A stretch of DNA of 64,000 nucleotides, taken from JASLEW01 sp963732005. GTDB taxonomy: Bacteria > Acidobacteriota > Thermoanaerobaculia > Multivoradales > UBA5704. A program made the translations under genes and the position numbers. The stretch is from positions 806,001-870,000 of the forward strand of contig CAVSXT010000004.1 of the NCBI GenBank assembly GCA_963732005.1. Reading direction: 5' to 3'. Shown here one piece after another: positions 34,943-43,080 of the stretch; position 1 is the stretch's first letter, and each line of letters starts with the position of its first letter. Below the pieces are notes generated by a model. That model did no database searches. It was not told where the DNA came from and was given only the letters and a program-made list of their open reading frames with translations.

Positions 34943-35350
34943 TCAGCGCCGCGCGAAGCGCGCGCTTGTCCAGTTCGTCGTGTGCGGTCCCGGAAAGGAG
35001 CGGCGCTCGGCCGCCGGTCGTCCCGGTTCCACAAAAAGGGTCGGCATCTCCCGCGTCCACGCGGGGTCCTCCCGGCGGGCATCCTGCCGGCGGACCTCAA
35101 GGTCCAGCTCCCGCAGGAAGTCGCGGGCGCGGGAGAGGACGGAGAGCGGAAAGCCCATGGCTTCGACCATGACTTCGAGGGAGTGGACAGAGGGGGGCAG
35201 GGCGCTCGGGTTCTCGGCGGTCGAGACGAGGGCGGCCGAGAGGCCGGCGGCTCCGGCCACTTCCTGCTGCGACCAGCCGCGGGCGACCCGCAAGAGGGCC
35301 AAGGTGCGGGCGAGTTCGGATCGGGTGATCTTGAGGCTCAGCGTGCCCAT
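34943..35350 (-). CDS. XRE-family regulator, element C
   Basis: 135 residues with an N-terminal HTH (LRVARGWSQQEVAGAAGLSAALVSTAE). It overlaps the end of the preceding gene (35338) by 13 bases and precedes the RHH gene by 10, so the four genes from 35655 to 34029 form one operon. Confidence 0.75.
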   Translation of the reverse strand: MGTLSLKITRSELARTLALLRVARGWSQQEVAGAAGLSAALVSTAENPSALPPSVHSLEVMVEAMGFPLSVLSRARDFLRELDLEVRRQDARREDPAWTREMPTLFVEPGRPAAERRSFPGPHTTNWTSARFARR

Positions 35351-35655
35351 TGCCGCTCCTCCGCCTCGAACTCAAGGGCGAGCTGCTCCTCGGTCGCCGC
35401 CGCCGTCTTCTCCAAAGCCGCTTGGGCGGGCGCGAGGAGGGTCTGGCAGACGGTCTCCACCGCGGCCAGCATGTCCGTCGGGATGTCGTAGGGCTTCAGG
35501 TGTTCGAGCCGCTCGTCCAGGTCGTCGGGTAAGGGCAGGGCGGCCCGGAGGGAGGAGAGTTCCTCCCGCACGAGGAGGATCTGGCAGGCCGCCTCCCACA
35601 GGGTTTCGCGGCACCGGGCGATGGGCCAGCGTTCGGGGGTCTCGGACTCGGGCAT
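35338..35655 (-). CDS. Hypothetical protein, first gene of the element C operon
   Basis: 105 residues, acidic and helical (RCRETLWEAACQILLVREELSSLRAALPLPDDLDERLEHL). No motif recognised. The palindrome at 35666-35682 lies just upstream. Confidence 0.6.
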   Translation of the reverse strand: MPESETPERWPIARCRETLWEAACQILLVREELSSLRAALPLPDDLDERLEHLKPYDIPTDMLAAVETVCQTLLAPAQAALEKTAAATEEQLALEFEAEERQWAR

Positions 35656-35665
35656 ATGCCTCCTT

Positions 35666-35682
35666 CATCCCATCTTGGGATG
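35666..35682. promoter_or_regulatory. Palindromic operator candidate between divergent element C genes
   Basis: CATCCCA-TCT-TGGGATG, a perfect 7+3+7 palindrome, with further GGGATG and TATCCGNNG direct repeats to 35730. It lies between the leftward operon and the truncated rightward XRE gene. It is a different motif from the TTCCGC family of elements A and B. Confidence 0.55.
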
Positions 35683-35729
35683 GTTTGTCCGAGGCGAGAC
35701 TATCCGAAGCTGGGTTATCCGGGGATGGG

Positions 35730-35842
35730 ATGAAGAATCTTCAGGTGCCAGGCGAGAAGCAGAAGGCGCGGGCTACCATGAAGCCCATCCACACCCCCGA
35801 GTACACGCGGATGCGCGAGCGCCTGAAGGAAGCCCGGAAGGC
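35730..35842 (+). pseudogene. Truncated XRE-like gene cut by IS21-B copy 2
   Basis: 38 residues remain (from the ATG at 35730, or 35778 for MKPIHTPEYTRMRERLKEARK). HTPEY..R-L-x-x-ARK is the usual N-terminus of a phage-type XRE repressor just before its HTH. The rest is replaced by the IS and not found elsewhere in the window. Confidence 0.6.
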
Positions 35843-36124
35843 TGTCGCCGGCTGCGTAAGGGCGCGGTATGTTGGCGGCGAGGCCGCGTTTTTGTTCTTG
35901 CGTAGATAGATGAGCTAGAGCTCAACATCATCGTCGCGCGCGTGCGCGCGAACCCGCTCGACAAGATTGATGGGAGAGAATGAGGCGGAGAAAGGACCCG
36001 CGAGGGGCGAGGCTCATCTTCGCCAAGACCCCTCATCCCCTCGCGGCTGGCCTGGGCTGACTGACTGCCCAACCAGCGCCAGTATGCTCGGTTCGGGCGC
36101 CAGTGTCCAGGCCGTTTCGCGACG

Positions 36125-37342
36125 ATGGCCTGTGACTGCCGCCGCTTCATCTGCGATCTCTGCCGCCAAGTGGTCTATGTGTGCTCCGACTGCGACCGGG
36201 GCCAGCGCTACTGCTCGCCGAGGTGTAGCCAGGCAGCGCGGCGGCGCACCTTTCGCGAGTCAGGGCGGCGCTTCCAACAGAGTCGCGAGGGACGGTTCGC
36301 GCACGCCCGACGTCAGGCGGCGTACCGTCAGCGGCGGGCGCTACCAGCGACAGCAGAAGTGCAGAAAGTGACGCAACAGGGTAGCCCATGGCAAAGGGTG
36401 TCTGACACCCTGGCGGCATGCAGATCTGGTCCTCGTTGCCCGCCGCTGCTACCGATCGCGAACCGGGGCTGCACGTTCTGTGGCCGGCCGTGCAGCGAGT
36501 TTCTCCGCGACGACTTCTGGCGCTCGCGCAAGCGGTACCGTCGTGTGCCGAGGCGCAGCGATGATCTCACCCGAGTTGGTGGCCCAGATTCGCCGGCTGT
36601 TCACCGTCGAGGGCTGGCGACGCAACACCATTGCACGCCATCTTGGCGTCCACCACAGCACCGTACGCCGGGCGCTGGCGCGAAGTGGATTGTCGCTGGT
36701 GGCGCCACGGTTGCCGCGGCTTTCGCGACTGGACCCGTTCGTGCCCTGGTTGCGCGAGCAGCTGGCGCGCTATCCCAAGCTGGCGGCGAGCCAGCTCTAC
36801 GAGATGGCGAGCCAGCGCGGCTATCGCGGGGGACCGGATCACTTTCGCCACCGTCTGGCGGAGCTCGCGCTACGTCCGCGCCAGACGCCCGAGGCGTTCT
36901 TCGAGCTGCGCACGCTGGTCGCCGAGCAAGCGCAAGTGGACTGGGCGGACTTTGGCACGCAGCGGGTCCAAGGCGGACGGCGCCGGCTGCTGGCCTTCTT
37001 GATGATCCTGAGCTATTCGCGCTGGCTCTTCGTGCGCTTCTTCTACGATGCCCGGCTGTCGAGCTTCTTGACCGGACATGTCGAAGCGTTCATCGCTTTT
37101 GGCGGCGTCCCGCGCCGCCTGCTGTACGACAACCTGAAGAGCGCCGTGCTCGAACGCCGAGGCGAGGCGATTCGCTTGCACCCGCGGCTGCTCGCGCTGG
37201 CGGACCACTACCGCTTCGATCCGCGGCCGGTTGCACCCTACAGGGCCAACGAGAAGGGACGGATCGAACGGGCCGTGCGCTTCCTACGGACCGCCTTCTT
37301 CCCCCTGCGTCACGGCTGCGACCTCCAAACCCTCAATCGTGA
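36125..37342 (+). CDS. Zinc-finger accessory ORF (IS21-B copy 2), read-through form
   Basis: Same gene as 20793-22010: cysteine array at residues 3-35, CTFCG near residue 118, then no stop until 405 codons. The meaningful part is probably about 36125-36590, up to the istA start. Confidence 0.55.
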   Translation: MACDCRRFICDLCRQVVYVCSDCDRGQRYCSPRCSQAARRRTFRESGRRFQQSREGRFAHARRQAAYRQRRALPATAEVQKVTQQGSPWQRVSDTLAACRSGPRCPPLLPIANRGCTFCGRPCSEFLRDDFWRSRKRYRRVPRRSDDLTRVGGPDSPAVHRRGLATQHHCTPSWRPPQHRTPGAGAKWIVAGGATVAAAFATGPVRALVARAAGALSQAGGEPALRDGEPARLSRGTGSLSPPSGGARATSAPDARGVLRAAHAGRRASASGLGGLWHAAGPRRTAPAAGLLDDPELFALALRALLLRCPAVELLDRTCRSVHRFWRRPAPPAVRQPEERRARTPRRGDSLAPAAARAGGPLPLRSAAGCTLQGQREGTDRTGRALPTDRLLPPASRLRPPNPQS

Positions 37343-38105
37343 AGTCGATCGCTGGTGCGGCGAGGTGGCTCCCGGCCGCCCATGGCCGCAGGACCGCCGC
37401 CGCACCGTCGCGCAGGCCTATCGCGAGGAACGAGCTCATCTGCAGCCCTTGCCCGGGGAGCCCTTCCCCTGCCACGAGCTCGTCACTGTCACGGTGCGCC
37501 GGACCCCTTACGTGCACTTCGATGCCAACCGCTACTCGATCCCTCATGACCGCATCGACCGCGATCTGACGGTGTTGGCCGAGCGCGAGCAAATCCGCAT
37601 TCTCGACCGCCATGATCTCGTTGCCAGTCACCCTCGCTGCTGGAGCAAAGGGCAGGTGGTCGAGGATCCCCGCCACCTCGAGGCGCTCTGGCAAAGCAAG
37701 CGACAGGCCCGCCTGCACCGCGACCAGGATCGTTTGCTGCGCGCGGTGCCTCGAGCCGAACAACTCCTCATCGCCCTCGCCCAGCGCCAACGCCGTCTCA
37801 AGACCGCCGTCGACCACCTCATGCGCCTGCTCGACGAGCACGGCGGCGAAGAGCTCGACGCGGCCATCGCCGAGGCACTGGCCGCCGGCTCGCCGCATCC
37901 CGACGCGGTACGCCTGGTGCTCGACCGTCGCCGGCACGCCCGCGGCCAACCGCCACCCGTGCCCGTCGCCTTGCCCGACGACCCGCGGCTGCGCGAGCTC
38001 GTCGTCACGCCCCATCGGCTGGCCGACTACGATCACCAGGCCGACAATCCAGAGGACAAACACGACGACAGCGACGAGCCGGACCCGCAGAAGAAGGAGT
38101 CATGA
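36561..38105 (+). CDS. istA: IstA transposase (IS21-B copy 2)
   Basis: 514 residues, the same sequence as copy 1 as far as compared, with HTH, DDE core and C-terminal domain intact. Overlaps istB by four bases (ATGA). Confidence 0.95.
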   Translation: MISPELVAQIRRLFTVEGWRRNTIARHLGVHHSTVRRALARSGLSLVAPRLPRLSRLDPFVPWLREQLARYPKLAASQLYEMASQRGYRGGPDHFRHRLAELALRPRQTPEAFFELRTLVAEQAQVDWADFGTQRVQGGRRRLLAFLMILSYSRWLFVRFFYDARLSSFLTGHVEAFIAFGGVPRRLLYDNLKSAVLERRGEAIRLHPRLLALADHYRFDPRPVAPYRANEKGRIERAVRFLRTAFFPLRHGCDLQTLNREVDRWCGEVAPGRPWPQDRRRTVAQAYREERAHLQPLPGEPFPCHELVTVTVRRTPYVHFDANRYSIPHDRIDRDLTVLAEREQIRILDRHDLVASHPRCWSKGQVVEDPRHLEALWQSKRQARLHRDQDRLLRAVPRAEQLLIALAQRQRRLKTAVDHLMRLLDEHGGEELDAAIAEALAAGSPHPDAVRLVLDRRRHARGQPPPVPVALPDDPRLRELVVTPHRLADYDHQADNPEDKHDDSDEPDPQKKES

Positions 38106-38872
38106 GCGACCTCAAGCGACAGGCCCAGCAGCTCAAGCTTCACGGCTTGCTGGCTCACTGGCAGCAAGTCCACGATCAACCCTGGCTCGTCCAGCTGCTC
38201 GCCTGGGAGGAGCAAGAACGGGCTCGCCGCGGCCTCGAACGGCGGCTCCGCGATGCCCGCATCGGCGTCTTCAAGCCCATCGCCGATTTTGACTGGACTT
38301 GGCCCAAGAAAATCGACCGCCTCCAGGTCGAAGATCTCTTCCGTCTCGAATGGCTCGCGTCGGCCACCAACATTGTCCTCGTCGGTCCCAACGGCATCGG
38401 CAAGACGATGATCGCCAAGAATCTCGCCCACCAGGCCCTCGTCGCCGGCGCTACGGTCCGCTGTCTGACCGCTTCTGAACTGCTCAACACCCTCGCCGAC
38501 CAGACCACTTCCACCAGCCTGCAACGCAAACTCACTCGCTTCTGCCAGCCGCAGTTGCTGGTCATCGACGAGCTGGCCTACCTGTCCTACGACTCGCGCT
38601 ACGCCGACTTGCTTTTCGAGGTCGTTTCCCGTCGCTACCTCCAGCGCCCACTTCTGATCACGACGAACAAAGAATTCTCCAAATGGAACGAGGTTTTTCC
38701 CAACGCGACGTCCGTCGTTACCCTGATTGATCGTCTCATCCATCGATGCGAGATCATTAACATGGATGGCGAGTCCTATCGTCTCAAGGAGTCCAAGGAG
38801 GAAGCTCGCCGTCGCGCCCTGCAACGCGCCGCTCGTCGCCCCGCGGCTGCTGGTAACCGCCGCGGCTCTTGA
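38102..38872 (+). CDS. istB: IstB helper ATPase (IS21-B copy 2)
   Basis: 256 residues, Walker A GPNGIGKTMIAK. The E-to-K change after MSDL is the only difference from copy 1 noticed in this protein. Confidence 0.95.
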   Translation: MSDLKRQAQQLKLHGLLAHWQQVHDQPWLVQLLAWEEQERARRGLERRLRDARIGVFKPIADFDWTWPKKIDRLQVEDLFRLEWLASATNIVLVGPNGIGKTMIAKNLAHQALVAGATVRCLTASELLNTLADQTTSTSLQRKLTRFCQPQLLVIDELAYLSYDSRYADLLFEVVSRRYLQRPLLITTNKEFSKWNEVFPNATSVVTLIDRLIHRCEIINMDGESYRLKESKEEARRRALQRAARRPAAAGNRRGS

Positions 38873-38889
38873 CCGCAGGACTGCTGCAG

Positions 38890-39207
38890 ATGACTCGCCA
38901 GATCTACCTGCGCACCATCATCGAGCTCTACCTCGCGCAGCCGGACACTCCGACGAAAGCGAAGCGCGGCGACTGGGCCATCGCCGCCACCTTTTACCAG
39001 CGGAGACTGCCACTCGAAATCGTCGCTCACGCCATTCGACTCACCACTGTGCGCCGATTCGGGCGCGGCGGCGACCCGCTTGAATCCGTCCACTCCCTCG
39101 CCTACTACCGCAGCGCCCTCGACAGCCTAACTCCTGACACCCTCGAAGCCAGCTTCATTGCTCTCACCGCGTTCCGACACTCACGCCTGCTCGGCGAACT
39201 CAAGTAG
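38890..39207 (+). CDS. IS21-associated small orf3 (IS21-B copy 2)
   Basis: 105 residues, the intact version of the split copy 1 gene. It could also start at a TTG (38869) overlapping the istB stop. It shares the HSLAYY segment with the other orf3 proteins but is otherwise divergent. Function unknown. Confidence 0.6.
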   Translation: MTRQIYLRTIIELYLAQPDTPTKAKRGDWAIAATFYQRRLPLEIVAHAIRLTTVRRFGRGGDPLESVHSLAYYRSALDSLTPDTLEASFIALTAFRHSRLLGELK

Positions 39208-39294
39208 GCCCTGCCGCGCGCCAGGGGAGGCACCCGGACCCAGGGAAACGCGGCATGGCCGCCAGGACGCCGCGCTTTGAGACCGCCATCAACA

Positions 39295-39889
39295 AGTGAC
39301 CTCGACCGGCGGCGCCGGCGCCTTTCCCGAGGAGTGGGCGCGCTTCTTCTTTGGCATCCCGGAGGTCTACGTCTGCTTCGACCTGGACGACGCTGGCAGG
39401 AAGGGTGCCGAGCGGGTGGCCCGCTTCATCCAGCATGCCCGCATTGTGACCCTGCCGGAAGAGGTCGGCGACAAAGGCGACCTCACCGACTACTTTGTCC
39501 GCCTCCGGCACAGCGCCGCGGACTTCGAGGCGCTGCTCCGCCAGGCCGAGCCGCTCTCCGAGGAGAGGATCGAGAAGAGCCAGCCGCCGAAGCCCTATCC
39601 GACGCTCTCTCCGCGCGGGTACAAGCGGGTGCAGGGCGCGAAAAGACATGTCCCCATCGCCGAGGTCGTGGGCGCCTATATGAAGCTCTTCCCTGCCGGC
39701 CGCGTCCTCATGGGTCGCTGCTCCTTCCACGATGACCGCCGCCGCTCGCTCGCCGTCTTCCCCTTGACCGACACATACCACTGCTTCGCCTGCGGCGCGC
39801 ACGGCGACCAGATCGCGTTCCTCCGGGCGAAGGAGGGCCTGGGCTTCTTTGCGGCGCTCGACCGACTGGAGAAATGGCGCCGGGCATGA
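39295..39889 (+). pseudogene. Element B primase, C-terminal part
   Basis: Begins inside the Toprim domain (VTSTGGAGAF) and keeps FDLDDAG and the complete CHC2 zinc site (CSFH with serine replacing the proline of element A, then CFACG). About the first 122 residues, including the catalytic glutamate, are missing at the IS21-B junction. It confirms the Toprim-then-CHC2 order seen in element A. Confidence 0.85.
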
Positions 39890-41226
39890 CGGATGAGGGC
39901 GAGAAGAAAAGAGACCGCGGCATCCCGGCTGCCGGCGCCGTTCTCCCCGGCGGCGTCGTGGTCGAGATGGTCTACGACCCGGCTGCCGGCGAGACCGGCT
40001 TCGTCCGCTACGAGGGAGGAGAGTGGACCGTGGAACCTTCTGTCGAGACGGCGGCCGGCCGCCTGGTCCCCATGAGCCCCCGGAACAACCTCCTCGTGCA
40101 TGACGTGGTGCTCTTTCCCTCGGCGCCCGAGGAGTACGGGACGGACGGCGAGCTGCTCTCTGCGATCAGGCAGTTCATCCACCGCTACGTGGACCTCTCC
40201 CCGGCCTTCGAGGAACTCGCCGCCTCCTACGTCCTCTTCACCTGGCTCTACGACGCCTTCGAGGAGCTGCCCTACCTCCGGGTCCGCGGCGACTATGGCT
40301 CCGGCAAGTCCCGCTTCCTCCTCGCTGTCGGCTCCCTCTGCTACAAGCCGATCTTCGCCTCGGGCACGTCGACCGTTTCACCGATCTTCCGCATCCTCGA
40401 TGCCTTCCGGGGAACCCTCATCGTCGATGAGGCTGACTTCCGCTTGTCCGACGAGAAGGCCGAAGTGGTGAAGATTTTGAACAACGGCAATGCCAGGGGT
40501 TTCCCGGTACTGCGAAGCGAATCCACAAACCGTCGTGAGTTCGACCCGCGGGCCTATGCCGTCTTCGGCCCCAAACTCGTCGCCACCCGCGGCTTCTTCG
40601 AGGACAAGGCTCTTGAGAGCCGTTGCCTCACCGAAGAGATGGGCGGGAGGCCGCTGCGCGAGGACATCCCCTTGAACCTGCCGGCGACGCTCCGGGACGA
40701 GGCCAGGCAGCTCAGGAACCGGCTTCTCCTCTTCCGCTGCCGCAACCTCACTCGGCCCCGCGACCTCGCGCTCGCCGCCGATCGCGGCCTCGAGCCGCGC
40801 CTGGCGCAAATCCTCTCGCCACTCATGGCGACGATCGAGGACGAGGAGGCAAGAGGGCGCCTGCGGGATCTGGCCCGCGGCTACGAGCGGCAGCTCGTCG
40901 CCGACCGCGGCATGGAGACCGAGGCGCAGCTCCTCGAAGTGATCCGCGATCTGGCCGCCGCCGAAACCCCGCTCTCGGTCAAAGAGATCACCACACTCTT
41001 TGCCGATCGCCACGAGAACGATTACGACCGCAAAGTGTCGCCCAAATGGATCGGCTACCTCCTGCGCCGCAAACTCGGACTCCACCCCGAGAAGCGCCAC
41101 GGCGGCATCTTCGTGATCCCGGACTCCGACAAGGCGATCCTCACTCGGCTCTTTGAAAAATACGGCGTGCCGAGCGGGGATGTGGGGGACATGGAGGACA
41201 TCAGACCGCCGAAGGATAACGCTTGA
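39886..41226 (+). CDS. P-loop ATPase coupled to the primase, element B
   Basis: 446 residues, the intact counterpart of the split element A gene and nearly identical to it. N-terminal domain of unknown fold to residue 130, then VRGDYGSGKSRFLL (Walker A), TLIVDEADFRLS (Walker B), ILNNGNARGFPVLR, and a C-terminal winged-helix-like region. By position it may be the replicative helicase or loader of the element (inference). Its stop codon lies within the 7-bp target duplication of the mini-element that follows. Confidence 0.8.
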   Translation: MTDEGEKKRDRGIPAAGAVLPGGVVVEMVYDPAAGETGFVRYEGGEWTVEPSVETAAGRLVPMSPRNNLLVHDVVLFPSAPEEYGTDGELLSAIRQFIHRYVDLSPAFEELAASYVLFTWLYDAFEELPYLRVRGDYGSGKSRFLLAVGSLCYKPIFASGTSTVSPIFRILDAFRGTLIVDEADFRLSDEKAEVVKILNNGNARGFPVLRSESTNRREFDPRAYAVFGPKLVATRGFFEDKALESRCLTEEMGGRPLREDIPLNLPATLRDEARQLRNRLLLFRCRNLTRPRDLALAADRGLEPRLAQILSPLMATIEDEEARGRLRDLARGYERQLVADRGMETEAQLLEVIRDLAAAETPLSVKEITTLFADRHENDYDRKVSPKWIGYLLRRKLGLHPEKRHGGIFVIPDSDKAILTRLFEKYGVPSGDVGDMEDIRPPKDNA

Positions 41227-41841
41227 TGTTGCCGATCACCAAGATCCGTCGAAATACAACCAACAGGTCGAGGCGCGCGGCTAGGTCAACTTCCTCCGGC
41301 GTAGTCGCGGCGTCCTCCGGGAGGATCGCCGCGAAACTCGGCGACGACTACGTCGTCGGCGCTGCCGAGGACCCAAACGCAGGAATGCAGTACGGGGCGC
41401 GCCGCACACCGGGCAGACAGGGCTTGCCTGGTGGCGTCTTAGCACAAGAGCGACTTGCTGTGAACCCTGATCCGTCAGCCTTGGTCGAACGGCACCGCTC
41501 GATGCCTTCCGCGCGTACCTGGCTTGGCGCTCGGCGTGATGCCGGCGGCCGCGCTCCGTAGCCTGGTAGCGCCTATTGGAGGCTCGGTGGCTCTCCCGCC
41601 GGGCTTCTCTGGCGCACATCGCGCCGCAGTAGCGGTTACCGCGGTCGCATCGCCCGCAGATGACGACCTGAGCGGAGCACCGCAGGCAGACGAAGAGTCT
41701 CTGGCTGCTCATGCCCACGCAAGAACTCTACCGCTGCGGCCCCCCCACTTCCATCCCGCCGCGCTACGCGCGGGATGATGCTGCTTCGACAAAATCTCGA
41801 CCTCATGATCGGATTCCTACGGATTCACGCGATCGGCAACA
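41227..41841. mobile_element. 615-bp mini-IS21 carrying only a zinc-finger gene
   Basis: Ends TGTTGCCGATCACCAAG and (inward from the right) TGTTGCCGATCGCGTG are inverted repeats related to the IS21-C end. The 7-bp duplication CGCTTGA flanks it (41220-41226, 41842-41848). There is no istA or istB. It looks like a non-autonomous derivative mobilised in trans. Confidence 0.85.
41281..41718 (-). CDS. Zinc-finger accessory protein of the mini-IS21
   Basis: 145 residues with the same C-x2-C-x6-C-x2-C-x6-C-x3-C array (CLRC, CGRC, then YCGAMC) and a later CPVCG, followed by a long arginine-rich tail. The frame is intact although the transposase genes are gone. Alternatively it is simply the leftover of an internal deletion too recent to have decayed. 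Confidence 0.65.
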   Translation of the reverse strand: MGMSSQRLFVCLRCSAQVVICGRCDRGNRYCGAMCAREARRESHRASNRRYQATERGRRHHAERQARYARKASSGAVRPRLTDQGSQQVALVLRRHQASPVCPVCGAPRTAFLRLGPRQRRRRSRRRVSRRSSRRTPRLRRRKLT

Positions 41842-41948
41842 CGCTTGAGCTATGCAGCGCAATGGCCCGCCGGGCTCAACGCATCATATTTCTCATTCCC
41901 GCACAACGTCCCCAACGTCCTGATGTCACCAGAGCTGTCGTCCTGTGT

Positions 41949-41977
41949 TTGACATATTTCAGACATTAATGTATAAT
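41949..41977 (+). promoter_or_regulatory. Consensus sigma-70 promoter of the element B XRE operon
   Basis: TTGACA (41949-41954), 17 bases, TATAAT (41972-41977). Predicted start near 41984, giving a leader of about 150 bases that contains the operator palindrome. Confidence 0.9.
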
Positions 41978-42065
41978 GTGTCTGCGATTGTGTTTTTGTT
42001 TGCGATCAATACGCCGCAGGCGGGATAGCCTCTCGAAGTTCCCTCCGCTCAGCATGCCTCTCGGG

Positions 42066-42087
42066 AACTTTCCGCCTGCGGAAAGTT
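42066..42087. promoter_or_regulatory. Operator candidate O5 (XRE operon, element B)
   Basis: AACTTTCCGC and GCGGAAAGTT form a perfect 10+2+10 palindrome, the longest of the set, inside the transcribed leader and about 50 bases upstream of the XRE start. Confidence 0.7.
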
Positions 42088-42134
42088 TCTCTCTCTACAA
42101 ACGACCTCGCCCGCCGCTTATTCTTTGTGACGCT

Positions 42135-42458
42135 ATGCATCACATCAACGTACGACCTCTCCATTATTATCTGCGCAGCTATCGCCGGCACGCCCATCTC
42201 ACGCAAGAGGAGCTTGCATATCTTTTGGGCGCTTCGACCGGCGCCAAGGTATCGCGCTATGAATCAGGCAACCGCGCTCCTTCCCTCGAAACCGGACTGG
42301 CTTATGAAGCCGCTCTGGGGGAGCCGGTCGCGAAGCTCTTCCGCGGTAGATACGAGGCGATAGCGGAGAGGGTTGCCGAGCGGCGGCGGAAGCTCGCGGC
42401 GCAAAAAGAGAAGCGGCAGAGAGCATCAGTCGACAATGTATCCCACCATGCCTCTTGA
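42135..42458 (+). CDS. XRE-family helix-turn-helix regulator, element B
   Basis: 107 residues: RPLHYYLRSYRRHAHLTQEELAYLLGASTGAKVSRYESG and a basic C-terminus, homologous to 955-1278. The frame is open upstream to 41976 through a leader also open in element A. Its stop is one base before the RuvC-like ATG. Probable repressor of the TTCCGC palindromes. Confidence 0.85.
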   Translation: MHHINVRPLHYYLRSYRRHAHLTQEELAYLLGASTGAKVSRYESGNRAPSLETGLAYEAALGEPVAKLFRGRYEAIAERVAERRRKLAAQKEKRQRASVDNVSHHAS

Positions 42459-42459
42459 G

Positions 42460-42987
42460 ATGACGGCCCTGCCTCAGGATGCCACTGTCCTCGCGATCGA
42501 CCCGACAACCAGGGGATTTGCGTTCGTTGTCATCGAAGCTCCGAGCTATCTTGTGGATTGGGGACTGAGGAGTGTCTCCAGGGGCGGCGATCTCCTCCGT
42601 AAGGTGGATGAGCTTCTCTCGCGCCACGAGCCGGCCAGGCTCGTGATCGAGGATCTTACTGCGCTAGGCGCCCGGCGCCGAAAGCGGGCGAGAAAAGAAA
42701 TCACGTCTATCAAACGTTTGGCCACCACGCGCGGCGTGCGGGTGGAGCGAGTCTCCCGCCTGGCGGTCCTCAACGCCTTCGCGCCGGGGAAGAGCAAGTA
42801 CGAGGTTGCGGTGAAGCTCGCGGAGATTTTCCCGGCACTCGCAAACCGGCTGCCAAGGAGACGCAAAGCCTGGACGACGGAAGACGCTCGCATGAACATC
42901 TTCGATGCCTTGGGCTTCGCAAGGGTGTTCGAGGAACAGAATGCTCACTACTTGCCGCATGCGCCGGATGTTTTAAGACCTCAATGA
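42460..42987 (+). CDS. RuvC-like Holliday-junction nuclease, element B
   Basis: 175 residues with LAIDPT, LVIEDLTAL and MNIFDALGF as the acidic RNase H-like motifs and the same basic RRRKRAR segment as element A. The start at 42460 matches the element A layout; an in-frame ATG at 42448 is also possible. A strong hairpin terminator follows. Confidence 0.8.
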   Translation: MTALPQDATVLAIDPTTRGFAFVVIEAPSYLVDWGLRSVSRGGDLLRKVDELLSRHEPARLVIEDLTALGARRRKRARKEITSIKRLATTRGVRVERVSRLAVLNAFAPGKSKYEVAVKLAEIFPALANRLPRRRKAWTTEDARMNIFDALGFARVFEEQNAHYLPHAPDVLRPQ

Positions 42988-43015
42988 GCTGCCAAGGCGC
43001 GGTTAACCAAAAAAA

Positions 43016-43048
43016 CCGCCGCGCCTGTGCGCGGCGGGGCGATTTTTG
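43016..43048. terminator. Bidirectional terminator after the RuvC-like gene
   Basis: CCGCCGCGC, loop CTGT, GCGCGGCGG (43016-43037), with A7 on its left and GATTTTT on its right. It separates the rightward XRE/RuvC operon from the leftward small gene. Confidence 0.85.
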
Positions 43049-43080
43049 GTCGGCGGCGGCAGGCCAAAAGGCGTTTGAGA

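Larger units (their letters stand above)
35843..39294 (+). mobile_element. IS21-B copy 2 (intact, no target duplication)
   Basis: 3452 bp with ends TGTCGCCGGCTGCG and the complement of TGTTGATGGCGGTC, the same ends as copy 1. Flanks (GGAAGGC before, AGTGACC after) do not match, so the insertion has since been rearranged. It joins a broken XRE gene of element C to a broken primase of element B. Confidence 0.95.

Noticed and set aside
17265..39294. Inversion of the 22-36 kb segment by recombination between the two inverted IS21-B copies.
   Set aside because: Copy 1 still has matching CGAGT on both sides and the DUF932 frame rejoins exactly, so its flanks have not been exchanged with copy 2.
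41227..41841. First read as random IS debris between the ATPase and XRE genes.
   Set aside because: Matching inverted ends and a 7-bp duplication show it is a complete small mobile unit.
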